Assembly (NCBI RefSeq): GCF_900112365.1
Contig: NZ_FOLQ01000025.1
Span: 1 to 61,197 of the forward strand
Direction: 5' to 3'
Length of the DNA: 61,197 bases
Source of the DNA: Spirosoma endophyticum
GTDB taxonomy: Bacteria; Bacteroidota; Bacteroidia; Cytophagales; Spirosomataceae
Part shown: in pieces, positions 9,114 through 18,400 of the stretch
Layout: each line of letters begins with the position of its first letter
Numbering within the stretch: the first letter of the stretch is position 1
Translations under genes and position numbers: made by a program
Notes under the pieces: model-generated
What the model saw: only the letters and a program-made list of their open reading frames with translations
The model's database searches: none
What the model was told of the DNA's origin: nothing

Positions 9114-9167
9114 GTTACCTACGATAATAAAGCCTTATCGTAGGTAACTACAACTAAAGTTGTAGTT
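9114..9167. repeat. Two overlapping perfect hairpins
   Basis: Hairpin 1 has 14-bp arms, GTTACCTACGATAA (9114-9127) and its inverse (9135-9148), with a 7-nt loop. Hairpin 2 has 9-bp arms, AACTACAAC (9146-9154) and its inverse (9159-9167), with loop TAAA. They share the trinucleotide at 9146-9148, so the full stems are mutually exclusive at the base. They lie in the 8.92-9.27 kb gap between antitoxin-like and membrane ORFs, where no other gene was seen. A terminator or attenuator is likely. Confidence 0.55.
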
Positions 9168-9275
9168 TAACTGCTTACCTTAAAAGGCTGGCTGTACCCT
9201 GGGTGCCTATTGAATTGTCTTATCAAGTTACCCTTTCTAGGATTCGGTTTCCTATATTTAGGGTATTGTAGAAAC

Positions 9276-9539
9276 TTAATGAGTGTTGACCTTATAAGTT
9301 GGCTGACAGGGCCCAAAACAAGTGGGGATAATAACACTGACCAGAAAGGCAATTATTAGAGAAAAAGTTAATACCTCAGAGTACGTTGGCTCAACGGTAC
9401 GATTTACTAACTGAATAGCATCCATCACCAAAATCCACGTCAGCACAAAGGCAGAGTTAAAGGCAGGAGAAAACTTACTTACGTAAAATCTAAAATGAAA
9501 TTTATATATAACTATAACTACAGGTATAGTTATATTCAC
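9276..9539 (-). CDS. Possible small membrane protein
   Basis: This 87-residue ORF has hydrophobic stretches near residues 3-12, 27-43 and 57-75 (VLTFSLIIAFLVSVIIPTCF). No family is recognised. Its first codons lie inside an inverted repeat (ATATAACTATA 9506-9516 / inverse 9525-9535), which is unusual for coding sequence and lowers confidence. It is downstream of the XRE regulator on the same strand and could be its target, or it may be non-coding. Confidence 0.3.
   Translation of the reverse strand: MNITIPVVIVIYKFHFRFYVSKFSPAFNSAFVLTWILVMDAIQLVNRTVEPTYSEVLTFSLIIAFLVSVIIPTCFGPCQPTYKVNTH
9506..9535. repeat. 11-bp-arm inverted repeat downstream of XRE gene
   Basis: ATATAACTATA and its exact inverse are separated by 8 nt. 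The repeat lies 37-66 bp beyond the stop of the XRE regulator and resembles the TATAAC half of the origin iterons. It could be an operator or a weak terminator. Confidence 0.4.
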
Positions 9540-9571
9540 AACTGTTTACGTAGGAAAGGACCAACCTATTC

Positions 9572-9979
9572 CTAATCAATTTTATTTTCAAATTTTGGAA
9601 TAAGTCCTTCATGATGTAAAGTCGTAAGCATGTCTAAGAAGATGTGATTCAATTTACGCTCGGCGATACTCGAAACTCTCTTCGCTTTTTTAGATTCCAT
9701 TTCATAGGGGTTATATCCCGTATTGTCTTCTGCAAAGAACCATTCAGGATTCATTTTATAATTCTTCATGTAATGAATGAAAAGCAGTAAAAATGAATTC
9801 AGGGAGATGTCACAATCTTTCTCAGAGCGATATACCAAATTTTGGCTCATACCAATTGTGTCTGCCATTTCAACTTGACTTAAACCAGAGTCTTCACGGA
9901 TTCGCTCAAATCTCATTGCAAAATTTGATTTCCATTTTTTTACTTCTGAATCTTTGTTCCTTTTCATAAAATTTACCAA
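9572..9979 (-). CDS. XRE-family HTH regulator
   Basis: The 135-residue protein has an HTH_3 domain at about 23-80 (FERIREDSGLSQVEMADTIGMSQNLVYRSEKDCDISL). A C-terminal extension of about 50 residues (KAKRVSSIAERKLNHIFLDML) may be for dimerisation or sensing. It lies directly downstream of the mobilization operon on the same strand, with a gap of about 180 bp, so a role in regulating transfer or the adjacent small gene is plausible. Confidence 0.8.
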   Translation of the reverse strand: MVNFMKRNKDSEVKKWKSNFAMRFERIREDSGLSQVEMADTIGMSQNLVYRSEKDCDISLNSFLLLFIHYMKNYKMNPEWFFAEDNTGYNPYEMESKKAKRVSSIAERKLNHIFLDMLTTLHHEGLIPKFENKID

Positions 9980-10158
9980 ATAGACAAATTGTATTAACTA
10001 ACTAATGTTAAGAGTCTTAATAAATGTCATCTTCTGCTTAACAGCCAAATGGTATTCCACTACAGCTAGTAATGTAACAAATATACATAAAAACAATGTA
10101 GCTATTAATTTATAATGTAAATTAATAGCTACATTTAATCTAAAATACATTTTCTATT

Positions 10159-11847
10159 CTAAAACTCATCCTCATCCTCATCCTCATCCTCATCCTCAAC
10201 CTTTGGCTTTTTGGTTGATGTACTTAAAACAGGAACAACTTTTGGCATTTCTTGACTTGCAAGCAAACTTTTAATTTCTTTACTGATGCGGCTATAATTA
10301 GCTTTTACTTCCTCATCAGTAACAGTATTGAATGACTCTATTTCTTTACGATCAATGGGTTCAGGCTCAAACTGAGTGCGTAAATAGCTAACGTCACTCT
10401 CAACTATCTGGCCAAAAAATTCACCTTTTTTCAAATCGGTTACTTCCTGTACAGTTACACGATCTCGATTTATCAGACTATATGAATTAGATTTAGTGTT
10501 TGAAACTTCGTTCAAACGTGCCTGACCGACTGATTGACTTCGTTGCTCAACATATTCTTTACCCCAAATCCGGACAACATACTGAGCCGATGGTTCATGG
10601 GGCATACGTCCATAAAAACGGTTCGAAAGCGTATTAAGTATGGCGTCCTTTTGGTGCTGTCCATACATTTCTTCTAGTTGAGAAAAGTCCTGAACACCGG
10701 CTAAGGTAACTATTTTATTTTCTCGACCCGTAGCGGGAAGTGTTGAGAAATCAGGAATAAATAAGGTAGGGGCTTCATCTAAAACAACAAGTGAATCAAG
10801 CTTACCTTTTTGATTTAATTTTTTGATAGTAGTAGTTACAATTAAGGCAAGTACAGGCCCATACACAGACCGTAAGTCAGGGTTATTACCAATGACCAAT
10901 ATTTTCGGGTTATCTGGATTATTTAGATCTAGCGTAAAATCATTACCAGATAATACATAAACAACAGAGCGAATATTAATCTTACCTAAAGCATTTTGTA
11001 AAGTAGAAATTACGCCCGCTAATTGTTTACCCGCACCTTCATCAACTGCTGTTTTTATACTAGCCACTGAGGTAGCTACTTCCTCATTTTGGCAAATTAA
11101 AGGTAATACTTGTTTTACTGGTTGCGCTGCTAAACGCATAACGTGAGGTAAGGTACAGAACTGCGGATACTCTTCTCGCAGAAACCAAATAATACCTCCT
11201 AAGTAGGCTGTTGCATTATCGCTAAAAAAATTATCTTCGCCCTTAATTAAATTTTTCATAACAGCTTCTGCTGCGCTTCCCGCATGACTCTTGGTCACGA
11301 TTATATCAGGATGAATCGGATTTACGCGATGAGTGCGGGATAAATCATCAAAATTAATATAGTATTTATTAACTTTTTCGTTTTTAGTTGCTGCGTTAAC
11401 AACGCGTGCAAACGTTGGAAACTTAAAATCATAGATCAATCCTGTAAAACCTTTTTCTACGGCTTGGGTAATAATCGGTTCAATAACGCTAAAACTTTTA
11501 CCAGCACCTGGGCCAGCAGCTACCAATATACCTGCAAAAGGATTTGTTATTTTAATTAATCCTTTACTAGTTTTAAGACCAAATACGTACTCTTTAACTT
11601 TTATGCCGGTTTTCGTCACTTGAGAAGCAGTTTGAATTTCTGCTCTGGAGTTACCTTCCATTCTCCTATAAATAATAAAACCTGCCACAAGTAGCCCCGC
11701 GCCGCCACCTGCTACATCTGAAAACATTCGAGGAAAACCAGCTAGGTTAAAAAGAAACTTGACCAATGCACCAGCTACAAGATAGCTAAATAATGGAATA
11801 GCTATATACCCAAAAAGTTTCCCTACAATTACACCAAAATTAAACAT
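10159..11847 (-). CDS. VirD4/TraG-type coupling protein
   Basis: This 562-residue ATPase has two N-terminal membrane segments (about 12-36 and 45-60), Walker A at 112-119 (GPGAGKSF), and Walker B LVVLDEAPTLF followed by the TraG/TraD C-terminal region (GVQDFSQLEEMYG...ILNTLSNRFYG). Coupling proteins bring the relaxase-DNA complex to a type IV secretion channel. The C-terminus is a run of alternating Asp/Glu encoded by six-base CCTCAT-type tandem repeats near 10166-10197, a likely length-variable acidic tail. It follows the relaxase by 30 bp. No T4SS channel genes are in the window, so the plasmid is mobilizable rather than self-transmissible on this evidence. Confidence 0.9.
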   Translation of the reverse strand: MFNFGVIVGKLFGYIAIPLFSYLVAGALVKFLFNLAGFPRMFSDVAGGGAGLLVAGFIIYRRMEGNSRAEIQTASQVTKTGIKVKEYVFGLKTSKGLIKITNPFAGILVAAGPGAGKSFSVIEPIITQAVEKGFTGLIYDFKFPTFARVVNAATKNEKVNKYYINFDDLSRTHRVNPIHPDIIVTKSHAGSAAEAVMKNLIKGEDNFFSDNATAYLGGIIWFLREEYPQFCTLPHVMRLAAQPVKQVLPLICQNEEVATSVASIKTAVDEGAGKQLAGVISTLQNALGKINIRSVVYVLSGNDFTLDLNNPDNPKILVIGNNPDLRSVYGPVLALIVTTTIKKLNQKGKLDSLVVLDEAPTLFIPDFSTLPATGRENKIVTLAGVQDFSQLEEMYGQHQKDAILNTLSNRFYGRMPHEPSAQYVVRIWGKEYVEQRSQSVGQARLNEVSNTKSNSYSLINRDRVTVQEVTDLKKGEFFGQIVESDVSYLRTQFEPEPIDRKEIESFNTVTDEEVKANYSRISKEIKSLLASQEMPKVVPVLSTSTKKPKVEDEDEDEDEDEF

Positions 11848-11877
11848 GAGTAAAATTGTTTTTTTCGTTGAATAACA

Positions 11878-12693
11878 TTAATAACCTATTTCAAAATCCT
11901 GTACCTTCTCAACGTTTCGACTTTTAGAAGGTACCCTTTCATTTTCTCTTTGAATCACTTTTTCGTAATCTTGTTGTTTACCATTCTTAATTGCGTTACA
12001 ATAATCATACGATTCTTCAAGCTTTCGTTCATAAGTAAAAAGTTTATCAAAAGTTTGTTCGGTAGCGCGATAAAAAGCATCCCGACTAAATATTATTGGG
12101 TTGTTAACATTCGGGCAAAGATGAGCAGTTTGTTCCTGTTTTTGGCGTTTAAGTTCTGACTCTAAAATATATCTATTCTCTCTGCCTTCGCACCGGGAAA
12201 CAATAATATGAATATGGCGCTGGTCACCTTCTTTTAATTGACCTTTCTCTGCTAAACCTTCTTTTACCTCTGCGTCTAATGACGTATATTTCCGCTCGTG
12301 CTCAATCTTTGCATACCACACTAAATCTTTGCTTTCAACTCCCCTACTCTCTCCTTGATAATTACAAAATCCAGAAGCATAATTCTCCATTGCTGAACGG
12401 GTGAATTCTTTTAATTTTCCAGAGTCATTTCCGATTTGTGCAAGTTCTGCCTGACTAGGCGCAATAATTATAGAAAAAAAACGATCCTGGTTCTTCTCTA
12501 TTTTTTGACTTTTTGCATTGTTGTCAATTTGTTGTATCACTTCCCACTTATTGCATTTATCCCTGTCTACCGAAAAAAAATACTCATTTTCTGTAGACAA
12601 ACTACTTACATTCTCTTTCTCTAGATAATTAACTAACCTAGCAGAACTTCCCTTGTTAGTTGCTTCGACTGGGCTTGCAAATTTTGTTTGCAT
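11878..12693 (-). CDS. mobB: Relaxase/mobilization protein (MobB, DUF5712-like)
   Basis: The 271-residue protein resembles Bacteroides MobB/DUF5712 relaxases. The nicking-domain metal-binding histidines are in DQRHIHIIVSR (H160, H162), with a further H132 in WYAKIEHERKY. A strand-rich core precedes them (DRFFSIIIAPSQAEL). It would nick oriT and lead strand transfer. Its start codon directly abuts the stop of the upstream mobA-like gene, so translation is probably coupled. The coupling protein follows. Confidence 0.85.
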   Translation of the reverse strand: MQTKFASPVEATNKGSSARLVNYLEKENVSSLSTENEYFFSVDRDKCNKWEVIQQIDNNAKSQKIEKNQDRFFSIIIAPSQAELAQIGNDSGKLKEFTRSAMENYASGFCNYQGESRGVESKDLVWYAKIEHERKYTSLDAEVKEGLAEKGQLKEGDQRHIHIIVSRCEGRENRYILESELKRQKQEQTAHLCPNVNNPIIFSRDAFYRATEQTFDKLFTYERKLEESYDYCNAIKNGKQQDYEKVIQRENERVPSKSRNVEKVQDFEIGY

Positions 12694-13047
12694 CTATTCA
12701 TCTAGTTTTAAACCAGTTATTATTTTTTTTACATTAGCATTCACTATTCTTAAATCAGAACGTCGCGGCATTCCCTCTGTACCTGCTATATCAAAAATCG
12801 CTTCTTTCATCGGAATTAACAACTTTTTTTCTTGCTCTTTTATAAAGCTAATTAATCGCTTATCCAGAGCTTTTATTGCGTCAGTGGGATTGTCGGCTTT
12901 GGGGTCGCGGGGGTCGGCTTTGGTCACCTTAAAGTAGTTGACCATTGCGGCAAACAAGGCTGTATTATTTAGGCCGTAGGCATTGGCTAGCTGTTCAAAA
13001 TTAGCGAAGTCGTGTTCGCTTGCGTTGACTGTCTTGTACTTAGGCAT
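12694..13047 (-). CDS. BfmA/BtgA-like mobilization accessory protein
   Basis: The 117-residue protein starts MPKYKTVNASEHDFANFEQLANAYGLNNTALFAAMVNYF. This has the shape of the Bacteroides BfmA/BtgA family: a ribbon-helix-helix-like N-terminus followed by a helical region. These bind oriT and assist the relaxase. It is first in the mob operon, consistent with an oriT just upstream. Confidence 0.8.
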   Translation of the reverse strand: MPKYKTVNASEHDFANFEQLANAYGLNNTALFAAMVNYFKVTKADPRDPKADNPTDAIKALDKRLISFIKEQEKKLLIPMKEAIFDIAGTEGMPRRSDLRIVNANVKKIITGLKLDE

Positions 13048-13561
13048 AGAGCAAATAGTTATGTGTATAGTTAGTCAAAGGTTTGATATTCAATTTCTTA
13101 CAAAAGAAATAGTTATTAAGTAACTACTTTATTTACATTAATTATTTATAACTATCTGATTATCAGTAGAGACTCCGTATGGCAAGAGGAAGAAGGGTAT
13201 CAAAGACCCCTTCCCTCTTGCTAAATTTTTTAAAAATTGTCTTTATGCCGAACCCGTAGGGGAAGGCGATGTAAATAGCTGTGTACCAACTCAAATAATC
13301 GGCTCTGGCACTACCATGTATGTAACTCAGTTGCTCCATTGCTTTGTACTCGTTGCATATGGAGAAAACTAAAGGAGCAGAAAAGAGACCGATAGTAAGC
13401 AACTATGCTAGATTTTATAGTTTTATTGGTGTTCTAAGTAGAATATGGTATTCTTACATCTTTATCTCAATTAGAGATTGTAATGAAGCATTATATTTAT
13501 TCATTCAAATAAGGGTTTTACAGGTACTTGAAATATTTGTTTCCTTTAATCCATACTAAAG
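13048..13561. other. Gap upstream of mob genes; candidate oriT region
   Basis: AT-rich region with several inverted repeats: TTTCTTACAAAAGAAA near 13096, AGTTA-TTAAG-TAACT near 13113, and an imperfect larger stem GCAAGAGG (13182-13189) / CCTCTTGC (13214-13221). Position next to a BfmA-like gene and stem structure fit an oriT, but no nic site could be identified. The overlapping small ORFs here (for example minus 13163-13402) look non-coding. Confidence 0.4.
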
Positions 13562-14668
13562 ATGTTTTTGATGAATGCGATACAAAAGGCCTTAATTGAA
13601 AAGAAACCTGCTGAAAAAGGAGGAGCAATAGCTGAAGAAAGATTTGGCTATCAAAAAGATTGGGCAATTTGTAAATTATTAGAATTGCATAAAAGCGAAA
13701 ATGATTATTTAATGATATTTGAGTATCATGATGATATTGTTGTTTTAGATAGTTGTGACAATCCTGGTTTAGTTTCTTTTTATCAAATAAAAACCAAATC
13801 TTCTGGCAATTGGACAACTAAAAATTTATTAGACAAAAGAAAAAAACTAAACTCTTATTTAGGTAAACTATTCTTAAATAAATTAAATTTTCCAGAGTTC
13901 GAAAGTACTTTGAATTTTGTTTCAAACGCCCGATATAGCATAGAACTTAATAATTCATCACACAAGAGTTTAGATTTTCCTAAAATTTGTGTTACTGACT
14001 TATCAAATTCAGAATTGAATTATATTAATAGTAATTTATGTAGTGAATTATCTAAAGATAAATTAGAAATAGTCGATACTTTCTTCCATGTATCAACTAT
14101 TCCAATACAAAATTCAGAAGCATCATCAATATCAGCATTGGTAGATTACTTTGAAAAATTTACCAGTGATGAAGGAATTCCTAGGATACAACCTCTTCAT
14201 GAGACTTTAATTAATGAAATTAGGAGAAAATCAAAATATACATATGAAGTTAGTAGTTTTGAGGAATTAATGAAATATCGTTCCTTTTCTAGATCTGAAT
14301 TTCACGATATATTAATGTTGGCTTTAAAAAAGTCAAATATTGACCTAAGGAAAATTCAAGAAATGATAATTAATAGACTTAACAGTGAAAACGCAAGTAT
14401 AAAAAATATTCAATATTTTTCAAAAAATAGCAATCAATATATTATTGATAAATTAAATATAATGAACTTACTTCTAAAAAAACTTGAAAAGGGTGTTAAC
14501 GAGATTATCAGTACTATGAGTGATAATGATTTTGACCAAGCACTTTTACCATGTGCAGAAATGATTTATGAAAAACTGATTAACAAATATACACTTGGTA
14601 ATACACTTGAAAAATCATATATTATGACTGTCATTTTGTTTCAAATTTATGGAACCTTCGAACTTTAA
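13562..14668 (+). CDS. Cap4/DUF4297-type dsDNA nuclease (defence effector)
   Basis: The 368-residue protein has a PD-(D/E)xK-type N-terminal domain with the DUF4297/Cap4 pattern: GGAIAEERFGYQKDWAICKLLEL (about 20-42), MIFEYHDDIVVL (51-62) and VSFYQIKTK (71-79), giving Glu/Asp and Q75-x-K77 catalytic-type residues. The C-terminal part is helical and unassigned. Such nucleases are effectors of CBASS and Lamassu-type systems. The next gene, 35 bp downstream, is an SMC-like ATPase, which matches a Lamassu/ABC-component arrangement. The region is distinctly more AT-rich than the plasmid backbone, suggesting separate acquisition. An alternative start is Met4. Confidence 0.85.
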   Translation: MFLMNAIQKALIEKKPAEKGGAIAEERFGYQKDWAICKLLELHKSENDYLMIFEYHDDIVVLDSCDNPGLVSFYQIKTKSSGNWTTKNLLDKRKKLNSYLGKLFLNKLNFPEFESTLNFVSNARYSIELNNSSHKSLDFPKICVTDLSNSELNYINSNLCSELSKDKLEIVDTFFHVSTIPIQNSEASSISALVDYFEKFTSDEGIPRIQPLHETLINEIRRKSKYTYEVSSFEELMKYRSFSRSEFHDILMLALKKSNIDLRKIQEMIINRLNSENASIKNIQYFSKNSNQYIIDKLNIMNLLLKKLEKGVNEIISTMSDNDFDQALLPCAEMIYEKLINKYTLGNTLEKSYIMTVILFQIYGTFEL

Positions 14669-14703
14669 GCGATTAGTTCGCATATTACGAACTGAAAAAA
14701 AAT

Positions 14704-16416
14704 ATGAAAAGCTTTTGTTTATCAGAAATGCTAATTTACTCGGCAAAGGAGAGGAAAGCAAGGAGAGTTCCATTCAATCCGAATTTAACAGTAATATTAG
14801 GGAAAAACGACACAGGTAAATCTGTACTTATAAAAAGTATATATCACACATTTGGTGCAAATGTCAAATTTGATAGCACATGGGATAATGCAGCTACGTG
14901 TTCTTTGGTTAGATTCACGATAGATAAAAAACCATATTCCATCTTACGTTGGGGAAAGATTTTTGGGTTATTTGGCGAAAACGACTCCTTAATAGGTATT
15001 TATGAAAGTATATCTAAAGAACTGGGGCCAGTTTTGGCAAAATTATTTGACTTTGGATTAGTTTGGAATGATAGACAAAACGATACAAACGTTTTACCGC
15101 CAGCTTTTTTCTTGTTACCTTATTATATAGATCAGGATAAATCTTGGGCAGATAATTGGAATGCCTTTGAAAATTTATCACAGTATGACAATTGGCGAAA
15201 TGCCGTTGTTGAGTATCATACTGGCTTAAAACCAAACGAATATTATGTGGCAAAAACTGAATTTGACAAACTTAAAGAAGTTGCGGCAGAGAAATCAAAA
15301 GAAACTAAAATGATGAAAAGCTTATTAGACAACACCAATAAAAGCATTTCTTCAGTAGATTTCAGTATTAGTATAGATATTTTTAAGAAAGAAGTAGATG
15401 AGTAAGTTAAGTTAAGTTCATCCCTTCAGAATAATCAAACACAATACAAAAACACTCTCACAACTCTTTATTCACAAAAAATTAACTTAGAAAGTCAGCA
15501 GAAGGTAGTAAGTTCGGTCTTAAATGAAATAAAGAAAGATTTACGATATTCCGTTGATGTATTAGAAGATATAGTTGAATGTCCAACTTGTGGCGCTCAT
15601 TATTCTAATTCAATAAAGGAGAGATTTGCTTTCGCTGAAGATGAGCATAAATGCCTCGAAATATCTCAAAACATTTACGAAGAAATAATTAAAATAATAT
15701 CAAAAATTAGATTGGAAGAAGAAAAATTAAAATCTATTTCAAAAGAAATACAAAATATTAATGAAGTATTAGCTGTAAAACATGGAGAAATTGCGCTTCG
15801 TGATATAATAGAGAATGAAGGTAAGCGTCAAGTAAAATCAATCTTCTCTTCAAGAATAGAGGAAATGTCTGATGAGTATTATAAAATATTGGAAAATCTT
15901 TCTGATTTAGAAAATAAGATTAAGCGTTATTTAGATAAAGAAAGAAGGGAACAAATAGTACAAGAATATCGGAGCTTAATGAGAAAATACTTGTACTTAT
16001 TAAGTGTCAAGCTTTCAGAAAAAGATTACGAAAGAATAGATAGTAAAATTGGAGGTTTGGGGAGTGCAAAACCCAGAGCGCTGTTAGCGTACTATTATTC
16101 TATTTTAAATATCATTAAAAAATATGGTTCTTCGGCTCTTTGCCCTATCGTTTTAGATGAGCCTGATCAGCAGGGACAAGACGACTTAAATATGCCGATC
16201 ATATTAAATTTCATTAAAGAAAATAAGCCTCATAACTCACAATTAATTTTGGGGTTACAAGATACAATGGGCTTAAATTTTGAAGGATCAGTTTTTGAAA
16301 TAAAAGAAAAGTTTAGTGTTTTAACTGAGGATGATTTTGAAAGTGTCCAGATTGAAATTACACCGTTGATAAACAAGGTTATTGTGATTAATAATGATTT
16401 ATTTGGTTCTATATAA
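14704..16416 (+). pseudogene. Rad50/SMC-like ATPase (LmuB/DUF3732-like) with in-frame stop
   Basis: One frame runs from 14704 to 16416 (about 570 codons) apart from a TAA at 15403-15405. Before it are Walker A GKNDTGKS (33-40) and the start of a coiled coil. After it, in the same frame, are more coiled coil, a zinc-hook-like CPTCGAH (about 293-297), a signature-like GGLGSAKPRALLAYYYS, Walker B IVLDEPDQQ (about 484) and a DUF3732-like end. The stop lies inside a tandem TTAAG repeat (GAGTAAGTTAAGTTAAGTTC). Without a net 9 nt the reading would be ...DELSSS.... It is either an inactivated ATPase, a phase-variable one, or two polypeptides; a reinitiation ORF begins at 15712. The partner is the Cap4-type nuclease upstream. 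Confidence 0.8.
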
Positions 16417-17126
16417 TTGATAAGTTAGTAATGCTAGACCATGTAAACCATTAGCTTTAGACGCTTGCCGAACTAGCAAAGTTACCGTAATGTTAGCCAT
16501 CCTATAATACAAGCAATTAAGGCGCACTTTTTCCGAAAAGTATAGGGTAGCCAAGACTACCTCTGTAAGACTTAGCTGGCGTTTTACGTAAACTTTACGA
16601 TTACGGCTCATTTGTTTCAATCTTCAGAATGAACGGTTAGGCCATCCGAGCCATTACAGTGAAGTGAGTAGGCTTCCAGTTTGGCCGTAGTTATTACAGG
16701 ACGTTTTAGATTTCGTTCCAAAATAAGAGTTGGACATGAACTTGTTAGAAAGCTGGCCAAAATGTTCCGTAATGGCTAGGCTGGTAATGCATCCGTTTGC
16801 AGGTTGGAAAATCTATTTGTTAGTTTGCTTATGCCGGTTTCTTCGTCCAATGCTTTATATAAAAATATCCTTTAAACGTCTCCGCTATTAGCCTCGCTAA
16901 TGAGTTGCAAACGCCATTTTTCAGGCTGTTTTTGTAATTCTTAGATATTTTCTTAATCTAATTCCTTAGGACTAGATTAAATAGTTTTCTGTCTCATGTA
17001 AAAGGCTTGGTATGTTTATACTACTAAATACTGAATAGATTCCACCATTTACAGCCATTCAGCTCACTAGTATTATAAATTAGGAGATGGTGTATTATTG
17101 GGCCATTTCCTAATAAACAGCGTTAT
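16417..17126. other. Intergenic region after the defence cassette
   Basis: About 700 bp with no convincing gene. A 73-codon minus-strand ORF (16399-16620) overlaps the ATPase end and shows no family features. The sequence is AT-rich toward 17050 and may hold decayed mobile DNA. No clear repeat was found. Confidence 0.35.
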
Positions 17127-17465
17127 TCATCTTAACTTATTTTGCACAAAACGTGTCGGATATGATTCCGTTTGCTCGTGGCATGTGTGACATAGGGTTC
17201 GCCCATTGTTTATGTCCCAAAGTGCCTTACAATTACGCGCTGACTCTACACTATTTACCTTATTTTCTTTCACAAGTATGGTAATACTTACTTTGTGATC
17301 CGCTTCAATAATCCGTTTACGCCCATTTCTCGCCCCGCAGTTCTGACAGGTGAACCTATCCCGTACAAAAACAGCCCGTTTCCATAGTTCATACTCATCC
17401 ATCCGACGAATAAGACGGACAAGGTTGCTCACTGAAACAACTTTATCCAGTGATTGACTATTCAT
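17127..17465 (-). CDS. HNH endonuclease-domain protein
   Basis: The 112-residue protein has an HNH motif: FTCQNCGARNG...IIEADHKVSITI...LWDINNGRTLCHTCHEQT. Two CxxC pairs bind structural zinc. The histidine of ADH and the NG...H complete the catalytic site. Short standalone HNH proteins occur on plasmids and phages. It is encoded 5 bp after the preceding small gene, so the two are probably one transcript. Whether it is a defence nuclease or a homing-type remnant cannot be told. Confidence 0.85.
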   Translation of the reverse strand: MNSQSLDKVVSVSNLVRLIRRMDEYELWKRAVFVRDRFTCQNCGARNGRKRIIEADHKVSITILVKENKVNSVESARNCKALWDINNGRTLCHTCHEQTESYPTRFVQNKLR

Positions 17466-17470
17466 AGAAT

Positions 17471-17746
17471 TTACACCTGTTCAACGTTTATGGGATGGAA
17501 CGCTAAAGCCTCCGTGATCATAGGGTTTAACCCTTCAATCAGGATTTCAAGGTGGTACGAAAGTGCGCGAACCTCATCAGCCAATAAGCGGCCATGATTA
17601 GCGACCAAATAGGGGTTTTTGGTCAGCAGGTAAACATTGCGAAGGGTCTCGATTTGGGCGTAGAAACTACCAGTGGAAACTAGCGGCAAGCTGACTACTT
17701 GCTCAAGGGAGTTTTGATTGCTGTTAGAAACAGCGTTATTTTGCAT
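17471..17746 (-). CDS. Small hypothetical protein preceding HNH gene
   Basis: From the ATG at 17746 it encodes 91 residues (MQNNAVSNSNQNSLEQVV...). A longer frame back to 17872 exists, but it reads through a palindrome and a basic low-complexity stretch, so I prefer the internal start; Met at 17755 is an alternative. The body is helical (FYAQIETLRNVYLLTKNPYLVANHGRLLADEVRALSYHL). No family is recognised. Confidence 0.55.
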   Translation of the reverse strand: MQNNAVSNSNQNSLEQVVSLPLVSTGSFYAQIETLRNVYLLTKNPYLVANHGRLLADEVRALSYHLEILIEGLNPMITEALAFHPINVEQV

Positions 17747-17850
17747 GATAATCATAACTGTAATGGTTTTTGATTTGCCGCCCCTTCGCTGCTTCCGCCA
17801 AGATGTTAGCGTTGGGGCTTTTTTGTTATCGTTTGACTTTATAAATATAG

Positions 17851-17880
17851 CAATAATTATGGATATATCCATAATTATTG
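17851..17880. promoter_or_regulatory. Perfect 30-bp palindrome
   Basis: CAATAATTATGGATA followed by its exact complement, with no central gap. It lies 10 bp after the small XRE gene and upstream of the 91-residue gene. The absence of a loop suggests a dimer or tetramer binding site rather than a terminator; the XRE protein is the nearest candidate ligand. Confidence 0.6.
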
Positions 17881-17889
17881 CTTAAAAAA

Positions 17890-18096
17890 TTAACCTAAAG
17901 TAATATCAAATGAGACGCCTAGAGCATTAGCAACTTTTTGGATTGTCTCTATAGTAAGATTCTGTTTACCTACTTCATATTGATTTACAGTGCCAACTGA
18001 TAAGCTAATCTTGTCAGCCAATTCTTTTTGCGTTAATCCTTTAGCTTTTCGAGCCTCCCGAATCTTTTCTCCTACCCGCCGTTTTATGTCTTCCAT
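17890..18096 (-). CDS. Minimal XRE-family HTH regulator
   Basis: The 68 residues are almost entirely an HTH_3 domain: IREARKAKGLTQKELADKISLSVGTVNQYEVGKQNLTIETIQKVANALGV. It sits between the origin region and the HNH operon and is transcribed away from the origin. It could control the HNH operon through the adjacent 30-bp palindrome or act as a copy-control regulator. Confidence 0.88.
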   Translation of the reverse strand: MEDIKRRVGEKIREARKAKGLTQKELADKISLSVGTVNQYEVGKQNLTIETIQKVANALGVSFDITLG

Positions 18097-18400
18097 TGAT
18101 TATTACTCTACCTAACTATTGCTTTTACTTAGTGGCCAAAGATTGGTTATTATCGGGCATTTACATTGTAAGCAAAACATTTATTATACTATTTTCTACC
18201 CTGAACTATAACCTGTATCACGCAGCCATCGCGCAATTTAAGTTTTGCCTTTTAACTGACAGATTCAAAGTTATTCTTTACAAAAGAAAAAATAATTTAA
18301 ACTGTACACACTGGCTTAGTGTGTTTCCTTTTAAAGCTTTTTTTAATGTTTCGTTTACAGTGATACAACATATTGATTTTCAATAGATTATAGCAAAATA

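Noticed and set aside
13163..13402. 79-codon minus-strand ORF
   Set aside because: Contains an imperfect inverted repeat, lies in the candidate oriT gap, and has no family-like features.
16399..16620. 73-codon minus-strand ORF after the ATPase
   Set aside because: Overlaps the ATPase end and shows no domain or composition expected of a real gene.
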